39,320 nucleotides of DNA. Source: a virus. Positions 14,932-22,406 of this stretch are shown in pieces. The translations under genes and the position numbers were made by a program. The notes under the pieces are model-generated. The model ran no database searches, was not told where the DNA came from, and saw only the letters and a list, made by a program, of their open reading frames with translations. The stretch is from positions 1-39,320 of the IMG/VR virus record IMGVR_UViG_3300032164_000030; one strand, given 5' to 3'. Numbering within the stretch: the stretch's first letter is position 1; each line of letters opens with the position of its first letter.

Positions 14932-15792
14932 ATGCTGGTTAATACCCCATTTTATCATTCTACAATTCGCCGAGTGGTTACCGCATTTGGTACGCTCTTT
15001 AATAATATTCAAATAGAGCGGCATGATGCTGCTAACGGTAATGTCGTTCAAACGATAAAGGTTCCTGTATCGTATGGTCCGAAAGAAAAATGGTATATTC
15101 GCCTAGCTCAAGATCCAAATGCTGGTAACATATCCCAAAATGATGGAAAGTCAACTCAAACTCCCATACAATCGGTAATACCCAGAATTGCTTTTGAATT
15201 GGTTGCTCTCAACTACGACCTTAGAAGAAAAGGTGTTTCGGTAGTGAAAGACGTTCAAATAATGCCTCCAATAGCTTATACTGGTCCAACTGGTGCTGGT
15301 GTAACCGGCCCTACGGGTCCAACTTACGATAACACCCGGTTATTAAGAAGTTTTAAGCCGGTTCCGATTCAACTTCAATTCCAATTGTATGTAATTACTA
15401 AGACCTTGAGCGATTCTTTACAAATCATAGAACAGATTGTTCCGTGGTTTGTTCCCGATTTTACAATCAGTGTTTCCATAAACGACGAAATCGATTTATC
15501 GTATGATATCCCCATAGTTTTAAGATACCCGATAGTACCTCAGGACAATTATACCGGCGACTTCAACGAACGTCGAGATATAACATGGACGTTGGTCTTT
15601 ACCGCCGACGCAACATTATATGGTCCGGTAAAAGCTCAGAAGATAGTTTTGGATTCTACTACTCGTTTCTTAGCTTCCGATTGGCCGGATACGGATGTAC
15701 CTCACGATGAAGTTTCCGTAGAACCATATCCACCGGATGTTATGCCTGATGATCCATTTACTTTTGAAGTAACCAGAGAATTTGTACCTTAA
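14932..15792 (+). CDS. gp15: Tail sheath terminator/stabiliser, T4 gp15-like
   Basis: 286 residues. The N-terminus FYHSTIRRVVTAFGTLFNNI with IKVPVSYGPKEKWYIRL matches gp15 (T4: FRR...GDLFSNIQIKR...VPITYASKE). The central PVPIQLQFQLYVITKTLSD with SLQIIEQIVPWFVPDF and the late ERRDITWTLVFTADATLYGP also fit. gp15 caps the contractile tail and joins it to gp14 on the head. Unusually, residues ~117-131 hold a collagen-like stretch (TGPTGAGVTGPTGP) between the two halves of the fold. Confidence 0.85.
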   Translation: MLVNTPFYHSTIRRVVTAFGTLFNNIQIERHDAANGNVVQTIKVPVSYGPKEKWYIRLAQDPNAGNISQNDGKSTQTPIQSVIPRIAFELVALNYDLRRKGVSVVKDVQIMPPIAYTGPTGAGVTGPTGPTYDNTRLLRSFKPVPIQLQFQLYVITKTLSDSLQIIEQIVPWFVPDFTISVSINDEIDLSYDIPIVLRYPIVPQDNYTGDFNERRDITWTLVFTADATLYGPVKAQKIVLDSTTRFLASDWPDTDVPHDEVSVEPYPPDVMPDDPFTFEVTREFVP

Positions 15793-15831
15793 GAATTGAG
15801 CCTCAGAGAGGCCCGATTCCTAAAACACAAA

Positions 15832-16026
15832 CTATGATGTTATTACCTGTTCGACTTCGGAACCATCCGCGCGTTCACATAAATAAACGGTTACTAGATG
15901 CTCTTTCTTAGGATGTACATTCCACTCTTCACAAGCCCTTAAGTGTGCTTGATAAGAAGTATCCGCATAAATTTCTATCCGTTTCTTTCCGTAAGTTACA
16001 ATGTATCCATTACACCCTTTTTTCAT
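15832..16026 (-). CDS. Conserved small phage protein, 64 aa
   Basis: GYIVTYGKKRIEIYADTSYQ, AHLRACEEW and HLVTVYLCERADG follow a small uncharacterised family found across phages (Y-x-V-x-Y...YADTSYxAQ...VxVxLxE). Likely an alpha-beta miniprotein. Start overlaps the upstream stop by one base. gp15 converges on it, with a short GCCTC/GAGGC hairpin at about 15800 between the two genes. Confidence 0.65.
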   Translation of the reverse strand: MKKGCNGYIVTYGKKRIEIYADTSYQAHLRACEEWNVHPKKEHLVTVYLCERADGSEVEQVITS

Positions 16027-16223
16027 TAGATCTCCTCATCTTTAGGATTTATTTCCCTTAACCACTTATCCCGTTTGTCTAGGGTGTGTTTTCCAGTCTT
16101 CAGTTGCACATAGACCCGCTTTCCGCATTCGGGGCAAAAATTGGGTAGCCTGGAGTTCACCCAGCAGAGTAGAGTACCGCAACAGGGCATTTCAAAAAGA
16201 CTAAAATGGACTAATGAATTCAT
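16026..16223 (-). CDS. Small zinc-ribbon protein, 65 aa
   Basis: The start at 16223 (TAATG overlap, AAGGGATGG upstream) is preferred over an in-frame ATG 126 bases earlier inside the preceding gene. Two Cys pairs (MPCCGTLLCW and NFCPECGKRVYV) suggest one zinc site; the tail is charged. It belongs to the widespread class of small phage zinc ribbons. Confidence 0.6.
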   Translation of the reverse strand: MNSLVHFSLFEMPCCGTLLCWVNSRLPNFCPECGKRVYVQLKTGKHTLDKRDKWLREINPKDEEI

Positions 16224-16480
16224 TATTGAACCATCCCTTCTTTCACCCGGTTTACTTCCTCCACATAAAATAGAAGATTGTTTTTCTCCTGAATGATACC
16301 GAGATTTTTCAATTCGGAAATCATTCGGTTGTAAGATGCTAAATTGCATCCCATAGTCTGGAGAGCGGCGTATACAACTCCACTGGGTGCACCCATTTTA
16401 CCCATTTCTCGGATAGTTTCTACCACGATTTGCATGATCCGAATTACAGCCATAATCTCATCATTTGTAGGTTGTGGCAT
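16223..16480 (-). CDS. Winged-helix-like small protein, 85 aa
   Basis: The ATG at 16480 has AAAGAGAG upstream; an upstream TTG in frame is less likely. APSGVVYAALQTMG, then LASYNRMISELKNLGIIQE and NLLFYVEE follow the helix-helix-wing pattern of small DNA-binding or regulatory phage proteins. The gap upstream (16481-16634) holds only a weak promoter-like TTGAAT-17-TATTTT on the minus strand. Confidence 0.5.
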   Translation of the reverse strand: MPQPTNDEIMAVIRIMQIVVETIREMGKMGAPSGVVYAALQTMGCNLASYNRMISELKNLGIIQEKNNLLFYVEEVNRVKEGMVQ

Positions 16481-16634
16481 ATCTCTCTTTCTTGTCACTA
16501 ACGTTAATTTTCCTGAAAAACCACGTTTGTAAGCTATTGAAAACAAACGAGATAAAATATCGGATTTGATGATTTAATTCAAAAACGTATCTTACCCCGT
16601 TTACACTCTTAACCCATCAAAATCCTACATATTC

Positions 16635-16826
16635 CTAAATATCGCCGTCGTCTATTTCTTGTTGGAGAATATCTATTTCTTTTTGGAGTTTATTCATTAC
16701 AAGGTTGATAATGTTTTTAGCATCTTGTAAGGACCTTTTATCTCCAATTAAAAGAAGTTGTCTAACCTCCGAAAGTTCTCTTTTTTTGTTTCTTAAGTAA
16801 TTTCTCAGTCCGAAAGTAGTAAACAT
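16635..16826 (-). CDS. Coiled-coil small protein, 63 aa
   Basis: Start overlaps the upstream stop (TAATG). Basic N-terminus, then an almost continuous helix with heptad spacing (ELSEVRQLLLIGDKRSLQ, NLVMNKLQKEIDILQQEIDD). Likely a dimeric accessory protein of the DUF2786-like gene it follows. Function unknown. Confidence 0.55.
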   Translation of the reverse strand: MFTTFGLRNYLRNKKRELSEVRQLLLIGDKRSLQDAKNIINLVMNKLQKEIDILQQEIDDGDI

Positions 16827-17560
16827 TAATTTCCTCCTGCCGCCTTTATCTTTTTATTTGCAGATAAATCAACCAAACTACCATCAGTATAACCTTTAGA
16901 AAAAGCAACGCCACTACTATACTTCATACGAACATATTTTCCTTTTCCAAAATCCATTTTCTTAACTTCTTTATCAACCATAGGTTTAACCATAAGAACT
17001 AAAGCTTGACAACCTTCCATGTTGCCCAACATTTCTTGCTTCAATTTCTTCGCACCAGCAAAGATGGCACTACCCGCACCTTTTCGATATGAATTGGCTT
17101 GGCTAGCTCCACTAATAGATCTTTCGGCTTTACGCTTTTTCAGGAGCGTTTCGATTACATTTTTTAAATAGGTCAATGTCCGGCGCGCCGCCTCTACATC
17201 ATCCGCTAAACCAATGCCTCGATATACCTTTTTAGTAACATTGGTACCTTTAATTCCACAAACCGAACATTCGGTATATTTGCTACTGTACACAAATACA
17301 TCAAACAATTCGGCAATAGTACCACGTAAATATAAAAAGTGTGCCGGTTCGCTACCGGCAAATGGTTCGCATAGATCGGCATGCACCACAACAAATGGTG
17401 AAGTGGTACCTATTTTAGTTAATTTTGAAAGGTCGATGTTGTACTTTTTGACTAACTCCGCGGCTTTTGCCGCAGCTAAAGCCGCTTCTGCTTCCGTCGT
17501 AGTCGTATCTCCGGCAAGAGCTAAAAGGGCTCGTATTTTCCGATCTAAATTAATATCCAT
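16826..17560 (-). CDS. DUF2786-type protein, 244 aa
   Basis: The N-terminal 45 residues (DRKIRALLALAGDTTTTEAE, then AALAAAKAAELVKKYNIDL) match DUF2786, followed by a longer C-terminal domain of the type usually paired with it (GSAIFAGAKKLKQEM, then SSGVAFSKGYTDGSLV). A Cys pair (ECSVCGI) lies mid-protein. DUF2786 proteins are frequent in phages and mobile elements, but their activity is not established. Overlaps the upstream gene by 11 bases. Confidence 0.8.
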   Translation of the reverse strand: MDINLDRKIRALLALAGDTTTTEAEAALAAAKAAELVKKYNIDLSKLTKIGTTSPFVVVHADLCEPFAGSEPAHFLYLRGTIAELFDVFVYSSKYTECSVCGIKGTNVTKKVYRGIGLADDVEAARRTLTYLKNVIETLLKKRKAERSISGASQANSYRKGAGSAIFAGAKKLKQEMLGNMEGCQALVLMVKPMVDKEVKKMDFGKGKYVRMKYSSGVAFSKGYTDGSLVDLSANKKIKAAGGN

Positions 17561-18020
17561 AATCTTGATTCTCCATGTATTCTACATACCTTTCGTCCTC
17601 ATTATGATGCTCGTAAGCTCGCATCATTCGGGCACCAAGGCGTGCCAACATTTCTTCGATGATTTCTAACCGAAGGTTTCGATTTTCCCTTTCATTTTCT
17701 CTTTCTTTAATGATGCGTAGGTCGCGTCCGGTACCATTACACACCTCACATTTTTGTGTTGAGGTATCATCATCTTTATCCTCAATATTGTCAGTGTTGT
17801 AAATGTATCCGTCTCCATCACATTCCGAACATTCAGTTCCATCATATCGATCATCACCATCTTCAAAAGCCAATTGACGACGTAGGTTTTCTTCTTCTCT
17901 GGCGAGATAGATATTAGACCATTCCAATGCTAAAGCATTTAGCCTCGGTGTTGCTTCCTCAATTTGTTCTTCTGTTTGGTACAAATTACAATTATCAAAA
18001 AATGTCCAATTTCTACTCAT
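17550..18020 (-). CDS. DnaJ-type zinc-finger protein, 156 aa
   Basis: Two CxxCxGxG-like motifs, CSECDGDGYIY and CEVCNGTGRDL, 28 residues apart, form a rubredoxin-like zinc site as in the DnaJ Cys-rich domain. They are flanked by long charged helices (REEENLRRQLAFEDGDD, KERENERENRNLRLEIIEEM). No J-domain is present. Such truncated DnaJ-finger proteins occur in phages; the binding partner is unknown. Confidence 0.7.
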   Translation of the reverse strand: MSRNWTFFDNCNLYQTEEQIEEATPRLNALALEWSNIYLAREEENLRRQLAFEDGDDRYDGTECSECDGDGYIYNTDNIEDKDDDTSTQKCEVCNGTGRDLRIIKERENERENRNLRLEIIEEMLARLGARMMRAYEHHNEDERYVEYMENQDYGY

Positions 18021-18270
18021 TTTCCCTCCCTAATAGGAATTTGATCAATTCATCATCGGTGAGTATGAGTTTGCCTGTTTTGGTGCTACGTATGGTAAAC
18101 CCACAATTAGAACACCGAAAACGAGTTCTAATACCATCATAAACATAGATTTCACCATATTTAATATCTAGAGGTGACAAATAAATTTGAGTTACAGTTG
18201 TAACACCAATTTTAACCTCTTCAATATGGTGATTACCGCATTTATGGCACGTAAAATATGGAAAAGACAT
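18013..18270 (-). CDS. Zinc-ribbon protein, 85 aa
   Basis: CHKCGNHHIEEVKIG at the N-terminus and RCSNCGFTIRSTKTG ~45 residues later make a classic two-knuckle ribbon with beta strands between. AAAGGAT before the ATG comes 8 bases after repeat copy 18287-18345, so its translation is preceded by a stable hairpin. Confidence 0.65.
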   Translation of the reverse strand: MSFPYFTCHKCGNHHIEEVKIGVTTVTQIYLSPLDIKYGEIYVYDGIRTRFRCSNCGFTIRSTKTGKLILTDDELIKFLLGRENE

Positions 18271-18286
18271 TACAATTATCCTTTGT

Positions 18287-18345
18287 GAGCTTTAAGGGCT
18301 CATTCATCCCATATTGCTATAGGATCAATGAGGCCCTAAGGCCTC
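18287..18345 (-). repeat. Intergenic long hairpin, family A copy 1
   Basis: On the minus strand GAGGCCTTAGGGCCTC is followed by a central GATCC...GGATG-like pair and then GAGCCCTTAAAGCTC. The two halves can also pair with each other as one long imperfect hairpin. Located between a stop and the next Shine-Dalgarno, with no T-run. Near-identical copies occur at 20124, 20935, 22708 and 24426. Confidence 0.85.
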
Positions 18346-18388
18346 ATATTCTTATTGTGGAGAAAAATCGTCTTCCTCATCAAACGGA

Positions 18389-18739
18389 TCATCTTCCTCT
18401 TTTAAACAAATCACCCGTGAAATCCACAACTACCGCGAGAACTCTTTCGCCCCAAGAACCGGTATTTTTTACCAAAGCATACACAGAATAATATCCATCA
18501 CCATAACCTGTAGCTACAGCGCAACCCAAACCGTCTTTGCCATTTTCTTCATAACCAAAACTTTTTAATGTGGGAGAATCACCCAATACTTTATCACAAA
18601 ATTCATCCCACGTTTTACCTAAGGAGTTGGGTAAACCATTCTCCTTGTGTAGGATATAACATGGGTCTCCAATCCAACAAAGACCAGAATCAACTCCGAT
18701 ATGTCCAACTAATTTCCAATCCGATTTGTTGAGTTTCAT
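18389..18739 (-). CDS. Conserved phage protein (SGLCWIGDPCYI type), probably frameshifted at the end
   Basis: HIGVDSGLCWIGDPCYI and GCAVATGYGDGYYSVYALV match a phage family of unknown function related to DUF4241-like beta proteins. The frame ends LFKRGR, but after TTTAAAAGAGG the alternative frame continues with an acidic tail (EEDDPFDEEDDFSPQ) to 18352, as expected for this family. One A too many at 18400-18403 would explain it. The functional gene is then 18352-18739. Confidence 0.65.
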   Translation of the reverse strand: MKLNKSDWKLVGHIGVDSGLCWIGDPCYILHKENGLPNSLGKTWDEFCDKVLGDSPTLKSFGYEENGKDGLGCAVATGYGDGYYSVYALVKNTGSWGERVLAVVVDFTGDLFKRGR

Positions 18740-18996
18740 ATGCTTAAACCTGCTTCTCTCAATCTGGTACCCAAATCACCATGGGTAAAATGCATATATG
18801 CATCAACCAATTCAGGAAATCCTTTCTTCAATTTATTAAGATTCCATAAATCCGCATGTGAAATGGTTGACATCAACCGACCCTTAAAACTACCAGGATC
18901 AATCATATCGAATCGCCATTCGATGATAGTCTTTTCACCTTCTGTCCAATCGGGACTAGTTAAGAAGGGAATGATATCTTTCAGTTCCGCTGCCAT
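18736..18996 (-). CDS. Conserved small phage protein, 86 aa
   Basis: ATGA overlap with the gene below. STISHADLWNLNKLKKGFPE and LVDAYMHFTHGDLG follow a helical pattern common in phage accessory regions (A-D-x-x-N...L...GFP). No enzymatic motif. AAAGGAG precedes the ATG. Confidence 0.65.
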   Translation of the reverse strand: MAAELKDIIPFLTSPDWTEGEKTIIEWRFDMIDPGSFKGRLMSTISHADLWNLNKLKKGFPELVDAYMHFTHGDLGTRLREAGLSI

Positions 18997-19005
18997 GTTT
19001 CTCCT

Positions 19006-19383
19006 TTAATAGCGCCTAGCCACACCCGTTTGTGCTTTTCCTTTTCTTGCCGCGTGCAATATATCACCAATTTGTTGGGCGTCGAATTTACACACCCTTA
19101 AAGCGAGACCAACAGCCTTACCTGTTTTGGTACCGTTCCATCTTTGTGCTCCGCAATCCATATCAATGTTGTATCGACCATCACCAGCGTAATTACCAAC
19201 AAAAAATGGTACATACTGCATTGGTCTCAGTGACGGAATATCACTAATAGGAATTACTTCAGTGGTTGTACCCTCGGCGGTATATGTTGTTTTACTTAAC
19301 ATCATTTCCGCTAGTCGATAAATATAAAATTCTCCATTCATTAACTGGTCGCATCTGTGAGTTTTTGACTCAAATTTTGGCAT
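19006..19383 (-). CDS. Hypothetical protein, 125 aa
   Basis: GGGAGAT before the ATG; overlaps the zinc-knuckle ORF above by 14 bases. The middle is Gly-rich with a loop FFVGNYAGDGRYNIDMDCGA and the C-terminus is basic. Soluble. No family recognised. Confidence 0.6.
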   Translation of the reverse strand: MPKFESKTHRCDQLMNGEFYIYRLAEMMLSKTTYTAEGTTTEVIPISDIPSLRPMQYVPFFVGNYAGDGRYNIDMDCGAQRWNGTKTGKAVGLALRVCKFDAQQIGDILHAARKGKAQTGVARRY

Positions 19384-19537
19384 AATTTATCTCCCAAAAG
19401 TGATTTCGTTCCGGATCCATACAAACATCTGATGGATGGTTACCTCCACAATAAAAACAACCATCAACATGGAAACCATTTTCATCACTTTCTTCCATGT
19501 GTTTACGGAAAATCTCTTCTTTAGTGTGATAAGGCAC
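19370..19537 (-). CDS. Small zinc-knuckle protein, 55 aa
   Basis: GTG start with AGGA that overlaps the upstream stop. GCFYCGGNHPSDVCMDPERN is a CxxC-x3-H-x4-C knuckle of the CCHC kind, seen in nucleic-acid-binding proteins. Charged N-terminal helix (TKEEIFRKHMEESDE). Shorter than usual gene-finder cut-offs, but coupled on both sides. Confidence 0.6.
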   Translation of the reverse strand: MPYHTKEEIFRKHMEESDENGFHVDGCFYCGGNHPSDVCMDPERNHFWEINYAKI

Positions 19538-19545
19538 GAGTTATC

Positions 19546-19776
19546 CTATTCGGTTAATTCTTCTACAACCAACCATCCACCCCAACACAATTTCTTTCGG
19601 ATACTATTTTCCAAAGATTGGGCATCATTATCCGATTCTACCAATATTTGCCAACCAGTTGAACCATCTGTATATCCTCCTCCTAAAACGGATATACCAC
19701 GTATTTCATGAAGGGCTTGAAGAAGTCTAAGCCTCATCCCCTCTAACATTGTTACCTTATAAATCTTTCGAGTCAT
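19546..19776 (-). CDS. Hypothetical protein, 76 aa
   Basis: GAAAGGA precedes the ATG. Pattern KIYKVTMLEGMRLRLLQALH, then GYTDGSTGWQILVESDNDAQ suggests a ferredoxin-like small fold. The 120-base spacer upstream (19777-19895) has no gene but holds hairpins, including TTGCC/GGCAA at 19822-19837. Family not recognised. Confidence 0.6.
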   Translation of the reverse strand: MTRKIYKVTMLEGMRLRLLQALHEIRGISVLGGGYTDGSTGWQILVESDNDAQSLENSIRKKLCWGGWLVVEELTE

Positions 19777-19895
19777 TATAGTTCCTTTCTTTTTGCTAGA
19801 TTTTAGCGTTTAATACATCATTTGCCTTGACTGGCAATTGCGTTTAGACGCGATTTAAGCTTGATCCGAATGCGCTTTGATACTCTAGCATCAAG

Positions 19896-20111
19896 TTAAT
19901 TCATGTCCGAAATGTTCTCACCAATAGCAACCAAATCTTCTAAAGAGGTGAGTAAATCAATTAAATCGGATTCCTCAAAATTAATATCCTTTTCTATGAA
20001 CACCGTACCGTGTGCCATAGCATTATGGAATCCGATTGCTATTTCCTTAAAGCTTTCACCATCCATTATTAATGAGGAGATAAAAGCCTTCACCACATCA
20101 CGTAGTCTCAT
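19896..20111 (-). CDS. Hypothetical protein, 71 aa
   Basis: The start at 20111 follows AAAGGAAACCA; the upstream in-frame ATG belongs to the repeat hairpin. Helical acidic product (RLRDVVKAFISSLIMDGESF, then EESDLIDLLTSLEDLVAIG). Its leader is repeat copy 20124-20180. No family recognised. Confidence 0.6.
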   Translation of the reverse strand: MRLRDVVKAFISSLIMDGESFKEIAIGFHNAMAHGTVFIEKDINFEESDLIDLLTSLEDLVAIGENISDMN

Positions 20112-20123
20112 TGGTTTCCTTTC

Positions 20124-20180
20124 GAGCTTTAAGGGCTCATTCATCCCATTAACATGGGATCAATGAGGCCCTAAGGCCTC
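20124..20180 (-). repeat. Intergenic long hairpin, family A copy 2
   Basis: Same element as 18287-18345, with the centre ATCCCAT/ATGGGAT pairing around a 4-base loop. Lies between the stop of gene 20187 and the Shine-Dalgarno of gene 20111. Nearly identical to the copy at 20935, including the following AAAGGAAACCA. Confidence 0.9.
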
Positions 20181-20186
20181 AATTAT

Positions 20187-20495
20187 TCACATACCGTATC
20201 GAGAATGTAGAAACACTTCCTTTTTCAAATACCTTTCGAGAATTGGACTATTTTCATAGTTATCGACAAAGGCTTTGACTTTTGGTGAAAGTTTTGGGTT
20301 ATTGGTTTCGATGTAGTTGGCATCCATAACAATCTCTACCACATGACTCTTAGGTAAATCTTTACCATCATTCGCCTGGATGCACTCATAACCGATATAA
20401 TCCCAAGCATGTTGGGCTGCATGACCCAATTCGCGTAGTTCTTCCTGTGTTAGACCAGTTAATGTTAACCAATCAATAATCTTTTTCTTTCTCAT
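20187..20495 (-). CDS. Hypothetical protein, 102 aa
   Basis: AAGGAG before the ATG, 9 bases after the upstream stop. Helical N-terminus (KKIIDWLTLTGLTQEELREL) like a small DNA-binding helical bundle, acidic middle, basic end (LERYLKKEVFLHSRYGM). No signature recognised. Confidence 0.6.
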   Translation of the reverse strand: MRKKKIIDWLTLTGLTQEELRELGHAAQHAWDYIGYECIQANDGKDLPKSHVVEIVMDANYIETNNPKLSPKVKAFVDNYENSPILERYLKKEVFLHSRYGM

Positions 20496-20503
20496 GGTTC
20501 TCC

Positions 20504-20803
20504 TTAATAGTACGGCAAGGTCTGCCTGTCTTTTACGAAAGTCATCAAGGCTATCTCACGGGCCAATTCCACAGCCGCTTTATTCCGTAAATCGAATTCG
20601 CAATGAGAATACCCTATTTGAGCAACCAACATAGCAGCCCAAAATGATTGTTGGATTGTCCTATGTTCTCGTTGGACTCTTTCAAGAATCGCGTTACCTA
20701 TAAATTCTCGATTACCACCATTGAGTTCATCCATAATGATGGAAATAGCATTCGTTACGCGACCTTTAACTTTCTCTTGATATTCGGTCTTGAGCACGGT
20801 CAT
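20504..20803 (-). CDS. Hypothetical protein, 99 aa
   Basis: AAAGGAGT before the ATG. Two or three helices (SIIMDELNGGNREFIGNAIL, SFWAAMLVAQIGY, AAVELAREIALMTFVKDRQ). Overlaps the 51-residue ORF upstream by 38 bases. Family not recognised. Confidence 0.6.
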   Translation of the reverse strand: MTVLKTEYQEKVKGRVTNAISIIMDELNGGNREFIGNAILERVQREHRTIQQSFWAAMLVAQIGYSHCEFDLRNKAAVELAREIALMTFVKDRQTLPYY

Positions 20804-20921
20804 ACTCCTTTATAGATTGAGGTAGGAACCAAAAACCGGTTAAAGGAATACATCTCCAACTAATCCAAAATTCAACCCGATATTTTAGGGTTTCAGGATT
20901 GTAAAGTTTTCGAAATCTCAT
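20766..20921 (-). CDS. Small hydrophobic-core protein, 51 aa
   Basis: AAAGGAAACCAA before the ATG is the same leader as for gene 20111, right after repeat copy 20935-20991. Product MRFRKLYNPETLKYRVEFW with a Trp/Phe-rich centre (ISWRCIPLTGFWFLP) and a charged tail. May be membrane-associated. Function unknown. Confidence 0.55.
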   Translation of the reverse strand: MRFRKLYNPETLKYRVEFWISWRCIPLTGFWFLPQSIKEYDRAQDRISRES

Positions 20922-20934
20922 TTGGTTTCCTTTC

Positions 20935-20991
20935 GAGCTTTAAGGGCTCATTCATCCCATTAACATGGGATCAATGAGGCCCTAAGGCCTC
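20935..20991 (-). repeat. Intergenic long hairpin, family A copy 3
   Basis: Almost identical to 20124-20180. Located between the stop of gene 21007 and the Shine-Dalgarno of gene 20921. No T-run follows, so it is not a standard terminator. Confidence 0.9.
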
Positions 20992-21006
20992 ATACCGTTA
21001 TTCACA

Positions 21007-21351
21007 TTAGATAATTTTTATTCTGTATTTCAATGCTCGGATATTATCATCATATTCCTTTGTAGCATCGGCTAATTCCATTTCGATGGCTTGTATAGCC
21101 TTATTTCGATCTAAGATCAACTTATCCAATTCCAATTTAAGTAATTTTACAGACCTTATATTGGCTAAACCCTCCTCCATGGCCACTCGTATTGATGTAC
21201 CACGGTTCTCCGAAAACATCGTACCCCTAAATTCGGCACAATCCAATATTGTGGACAAGTAAAGCTTTTCCACCAACATGTTAATAAAATGTGCCTCAAA
21301 TTCGGTCAAGGCGACCACTACATCGCGACGTTCATTATCTAATTTCCCCAT
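21007..21351 (-). CDS. Coiled-coil protein, 114 aa
   Basis: AAGGAGAATC before the ATG. Globular N-terminal half (LTEFEAHFINMLVEKLYL) and a C-terminal heptad coiled coil (LLKLELDKLILDRNKAIQ, then AIEMELADATKEYDDNIR). Probably oligomeric. No family recognised. Confidence 0.6.
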   Translation of the reverse strand: MGKLDNERRDVVVALTEFEAHFINMLVEKLYLSTILDCAEFRGTMFSENRGTSIRVAMEEGLANIRSVKLLKLELDKLILDRNKAIQAIEMELADATKEYDDNIRALKYRIKII

Positions 21352-21361
21352 GATTCTCCTT

Positions 21362-21598
21362 TTATTTTACCGCCCGACATTCACTCCAATATTCACACTC
21401 ACATTCCGAAGTCGCATCACACAATGGACACGTATCATCAGGAATACCTTCTCTACGTTGTTCCTCATGTATATCTCCAAAGAACTGGTCCATCAGATCA
21501 AAAAATTCTTCAGGATACATAGGAGGAAAGTTCGTAATACCTTCCTCATCAAAAGCCAAAACTCGGAATCCCTCATATTCTTCAGATTCACAACCCAT
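21362..21598 (-). CDS. Acidic protein with C-terminal Cys cluster, 78 aa
   Basis: Acidic N-terminal two-thirds (GCESEEYEGFRVLAFDEEG, then PEEFFDLMDQFFGDIHEEQ) and a C-terminal zinc-like cluster DTCPLCDATSECECEYWSEC. Starts 2 bases after the upstream stop, so it is coupled. Function unknown. Confidence 0.6.
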   Translation of the reverse strand: MGCESEEYEGFRVLAFDEEGITNFPPMYPEEFFDLMDQFFGDIHEEQRREGIPDDTCPLCDATSECECEYWSECRAVK

Positions 21599-21600
21599 GG

Positions 21601-22008
21601 TTAAAATGGTACCTCACTGTTGTCTCCATCCATATTATTATTAGGGAAGCATTTGTATTGGTGCTTTATTGAGGCGACGATGTCTTCCAATTTTTGGATC
21701 ATATCCTTTACTAAGAAACCTTCTCGCTTCGAATCATGGATAACCCTCCATATGGATTTTTGGAATTTAAATCTAATATCTTCTTCCCTCAGAAATTCTA
21801 ATATATCCTTAGCTGGCTTTAGACCGATTTCAAAAACGGCTCGGATATATTTAAGACTCTGAATCATCTCGGTTATATCCATCCGATTCAATAGTTCATT
21901 CTTATTGAATCGGATTTTAACTAAATCGGAACCCGGAACACCGGTACAAATCACCCATATATCCGGATTACTTGCGATTTTTAATTTATCTTCTGCGGTT
22001 GGGAACAT
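21601..22008 (-). CDS. Hypothetical protein, 135 aa
   Basis: The start at 22008 follows AAGGAGATGT; the longer frame begins inside the hairpin element. Mostly helical (MIQSLKYIRAVFEIGLKPAK, DMIQKLEDIVASIKHQYK), no Cys cluster. The hairpin at 22028-22067 lies directly upstream. Family not recognised. Confidence 0.6.
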   Translation of the reverse strand: MFPTAEDKLKIASNPDIWVICTGVPGSDLVKIRFNKNELLNRMDITEMIQSLKYIRAVFEIGLKPAKDILEFLREEDIRFKFQKSIWRVIHDSKREGFLVKDMIQKLEDIVASIKHQYKCFPNNNMDGDNSEVPF

Positions 22009-22027
22009 ACATCTCCTTGTGAGCAAA

Positions 22028-22067
22028 GGCTCCTTGGATGCTTAAGTGGTTAAGCATCCGAGGAGCC
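22028..22067 (-). repeat. Intergenic 18-bp hairpin before gene 22008
   Basis: GGCTCCT plus GGATGCTTAA pair with TTAAGCATCC plus AGGAGCC around a 4-base loop, with one G-T-type mismatch. A second GGAGCC/GGGCTCC hairpin adjoins it (to 22081). Same position between stop and Shine-Dalgarno as the family A elements, but a different sequence. Confidence 0.8.
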
Positions 22068-22086
22068 CTTCTCTGGGCTCCTCTGT

Positions 22087-22209
22087 TTACAAATTATCCC
22101 ATCGATTGAATCCACACAAAAAACAAATTGTAGATAACCGGCTTTTTTTGGCTCCACAATCAACACATCTACCTATAATCCAATACCAAATTGTTTTAAA
22201 TATATTCAT
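22087..22209 (-). CDS. Small zinc-ribbon protein, 40 aa
   Basis: AGGAAAG 6 bases before the ATG (another ATG two codons earlier is possible). Product MNIFKTIWYWIIGRCVDCGA with ICFLCGFNRWDNL: two CxxC knuckles after a hydrophobic N-terminus. Short but typical of the zinc ribbons in this block. Confidence 0.55.
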   Translation of the reverse strand: MNIFKTIWYWIIGRCVDCGAKKSRLSTICFLCGFNRWDNL

Positions 22210-22243
22210 CGGCATCTTTCCTAGTTAATTTCGTTAAATCTCC

Positions 22244-22402
22244 TCATTCATACTCCGTATCATCAAATGGTTCTCCGCAATTCGATTCTCGGTCGAAGGC
22301 GTCCAAGGCATCAGAGGCTATCTCTATCATTTCCGTGGATGTTAAATTCTCACCATCTCGAATGGATTCCAAAGCATCGATAAGGTGTTGAACGGCTTCC
22401 AT
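22244..22402 (-). CDS. Acidic small protein, 52 aa
   Basis: Helical acidic product (EAVQHLIDALESIRDGENLT, then MIEIASDALDAFDRESN) with a final acidic tail. Starts 5 bases after the broken gene upstream. Could be an antirestriction- or DNA-mimic-like miniprotein by charge alone, but there is no direct evidence. Confidence 0.5.
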   Translation of the reverse strand: MEAVQHLIDALESIRDGENLTSTEMIEIASDALDAFDRESNCGEPFDDTEYE

Positions 22403-22406
22403 TATT

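Noticed and set aside
15798-15812. GCCTC-AGA-GAGGC hairpin after gp15 as terminator
   Set aside because: Only 5 bp and no T-run on either strand, so too weak to call.
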